Source of the DNA: Dehalococcoidales bacterium
GTDB taxonomy: Bacteria; Chloroflexota; Dehalococcoidia; Dehalococcoidales; UBA3254
Direction: 5' to 3'
NCBI GenBank assembly: GCA_028718465.1
Contig: JAQULX010000203.1
Span: 1-5,842 of the forward strand
DNA length: 5,842 nt
Made by a program: the position numbers and the translations under genes. Under the pieces are notes generated by a model. It saw nothing but the letters and a program-made list of their open reading frames with translations. It had not been told where the DNA came from and searched no databases. This document shows positions 4,712 through 5,842 of this stretch, in pieces; the first letter of the stretch is position 1; each line of letters starts with the position of its first letter.

Positions 4712-5842
4712 ATGAAAATTTTGAAGGCCATTTTGGTATCGCTAATCGTCAGCGGAATAGTCTTTGCTTCATACGGCTGCGCGAGCAGCGCCGGAGCGAC
4801 ACCCACTGCCCAACCGCAAATAGCCCAGGTCCAGCGCGGGAATATCTCCATCTCCGTGATCGGCACCGGGAATCTGGCCTTCTCCAATTCGGAAAAGCTG
4901 GCGTTTGATATGGCTGGAATCGTGGAAGAGATTCTGGTCAGTGAAGGAGACTCGGTCGAGGCCGGAGCCGAACTGGCCAGATTAGATATTGACTATTGGG
5001 AAGACCAGCTTAAATCATTGGACCGCGCTCTCACATCAGCCCAGCGAGCGCTGGTGAATAAAGAGAGCGATCTCAATACTGCCCAGCGCCAGGTGTCAGT
5101 AAAAGAGATGGCTGTAATCCAGGCCGAAATCAATCTTCAGACTGCTGAATATAATCTGGGCCAGATCAAGGAAGTAAAGAGGGCCCAGGACTCCGTGGAT
5201 GCAGCCCAGTTGACCCTGGATACAGCCGTCACAGCCAGGAAGCTCAACCGGGAAAGCATCGATACGGAATATATCAAAGAGCTTCAGGCTGAGCTGGAGG
5301 AAGCCCAGGCCAATCTGCAAAAAGTCCTGGCCAGAACCGATACCAGGCTGTCAACTACCGCAGCCTTGGAAATCGCACAAAAAGTGCTGGCAGTCGAGCA
5401 GAATAAAAAGAGTCTGGAAGAAGCCCAGGCAGCCGTTGAGACCGCCCGGACTGATGCCGAATACGCCGGACTGGATGTCCAGAACTCCCGGCAGGACCTG
5501 AAAGACGCCCAGGAGAAACTGGCGGAAGCCCAGAGCCTCAGTCCGGTTATAAAAGCTCCTTTTGCCGGATACATTACCAAGGTCAATGTCAGCGGAGGCG
5601 ACGAAGTCTTTAAAGGCACAGTAGCGGTGCAAATCGCCGATCCCAACAAAATTGAAGCCCGGATCCTGGTCTCCGAGACTGACATTTTCTCCATCGCACT
5701 GGGAAAAGATGCCTCGGTCTCGGTAGATGCCCTTTCAGGGTTGAGCTTTCCGGCCAAATTGACCAGGATCGCTCCGACGGCGACTGTTTCCCAGGGAGTA
5801 GTTAACTACAGCGTTATTGTCGAACTGACTTCCCTTACCCCT
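4712..5842 (+). CDS. Efflux periplasmic adaptor (HlyD/MacA/RND-MFP family), 3' end cut
   Basis: The first 377 residues are present; the frame is still open at the right edge, so the C-terminus is missing. A signal peptide (about 1-22) ends at C23 (ASYGC), a probable though atypical lipobox, followed by a Ser/Ala/Thr/Pro/Gln linker. The first half of the lipoyl-like barrel-sandwich domain is around 67-92 (GIVEEILVSEGDSVEAGAELARLD); the second half begins at 277 (SPVIKAPFAGYITKVNVSGGDEV). The beta-barrel domain begins near 312. Between them, about 95-276 is almost entirely helical, Ala/Gln/Glu-rich coiled coil. Such adaptors link an inner-membrane pump (MacB-type ABC or RND) to export of drugs, peptides or lipids; a pump gene is expected downstream. 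AGGTGA (4702-4707) lies 4 nt before the ATG. The gene directly follows the two-component operon and has a repeat-bearing promoter. Confidence 0.9.
   Translation, partial: MKILKAILVSLIVSGIVFASYGCASSAGATPTAQPQIAQVQRGNISISVIGTGNLAFSNSEKLAFDMAGIVEEILVSEGDSVEAGAELARLDIDYWEDQLKSLDRALTSAQRALVNKESDLNTAQRQVSVKEMAVIQAEINLQTAEYNLGQIKEVKRAQDSVDAAQLTLDTAVTARKLNRESIDTEYIKELQAELEEAQANLQKVLARTDTRLSTTAALEIAQKVLAVEQNKKSLEEAQAAVETARTDAEYAGLDVQNSRQDLKDAQEKLAEAQSLSPVIKAPFAGYITKVNVSGGDEVFKGTVAVQIADPNKIEARILVSETDIFSIALGKDASVSVDALSGLSFPAKLTRIAPTATVSQGVVNYSVIVELTSLTP

Noticed and set aside
4692..4715. Seven-codon frame MKVQVIK whose stop overlaps the adaptor start codon
   Set aside because: It looks like a coupled leader peptide, but it has no ribosome binding site of its own and its GGTG bases are the adaptor's Shine-Dalgarno region.
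5284..5757. Minus-strand open frame of 157 codons, Ser/Ala-rich, opposite the adaptor
   Set aside because: It mirrors the Ala/Gln/Glu-rich coiled-coil codons of the adaptor; low-complexity antisense frames are expected there.

Overview
The window looks like a stretch of bacterial chromosome of moderate GC content: GC-balanced genes separated by AT-richer intergenic DNA. Strong Shine-Dalgarno sites (AAGGAG, GAGGTG, GAGGAA, AGGTGA) and a lipoprotein-type efflux adaptor with a Thr/Pro/Gln linker after its Cys suggest Chloroflexota (Dehalococcoidia-like) or another monoderm lineage. That placement is an impression from protein style, not a search result. I see no transposase, integrase, phage gene, CRISPR array, tRNA or rRNA.

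Layout from left to right. Positions 1-384 form an intergenic region. Its left edge may carry the first codons of a divergent minus-strand gene. It contains two arrays of tandem 11-bp direct repeats (70-113 and 278-321); the second lies just upstream of a TATACT -10 box. Positions 385-1422 encode a complete Gfo/Idh/MocA-family NAD(P)-dependent sugar oxidoreductase. Positions 1423-1807 are non-coding and hold several small inverted repeats, a good sigma70-type promoter and a leader dyad ahead of a small DUF488 (YeaO-like) gene at 1808-2176. Positions 2177-2488 are non-coding and hold a very GC-rich set of mutually complementary segments, followed by an AT-rich promoter region. Positions 2489-4590 encode an OmpR/PhoB-type response regulator and a HAMP-containing sensor histidine kinase that overlap by 4 nt (ATGA). 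After a 121-nt gap with its own promoter-like region, a periplasmic adaptor (HlyD/MacA/RND-MFP type) lipoprotein starts at 4712 and runs off the right edge.

The most interesting signal is regulatory. 11-bp-period direct repeats of TTAACA/TTAACC/TTAATA type occur upstream of the oxidoreductase, the two-component operon and the efflux adaptor. This is the spacing and sequence style of boxes bound by PhoB/PhoP/SphR-type members of the OmpR family. In two cases the last TTAAC[AC] lies exactly 9 nt before a candidate -10 hexamer. The simplest reading is that the response regulator encoded here (or a close paralogue) controls its own operon, the neighbouring efflux adaptor and the envelope-sugar-type oxidoreductase. 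The kinase resembles BaeS in its dimerisation helix, and an efflux adaptor next door fits an envelope-stress or export role. The Pho-like boxes leave phosphate control open.
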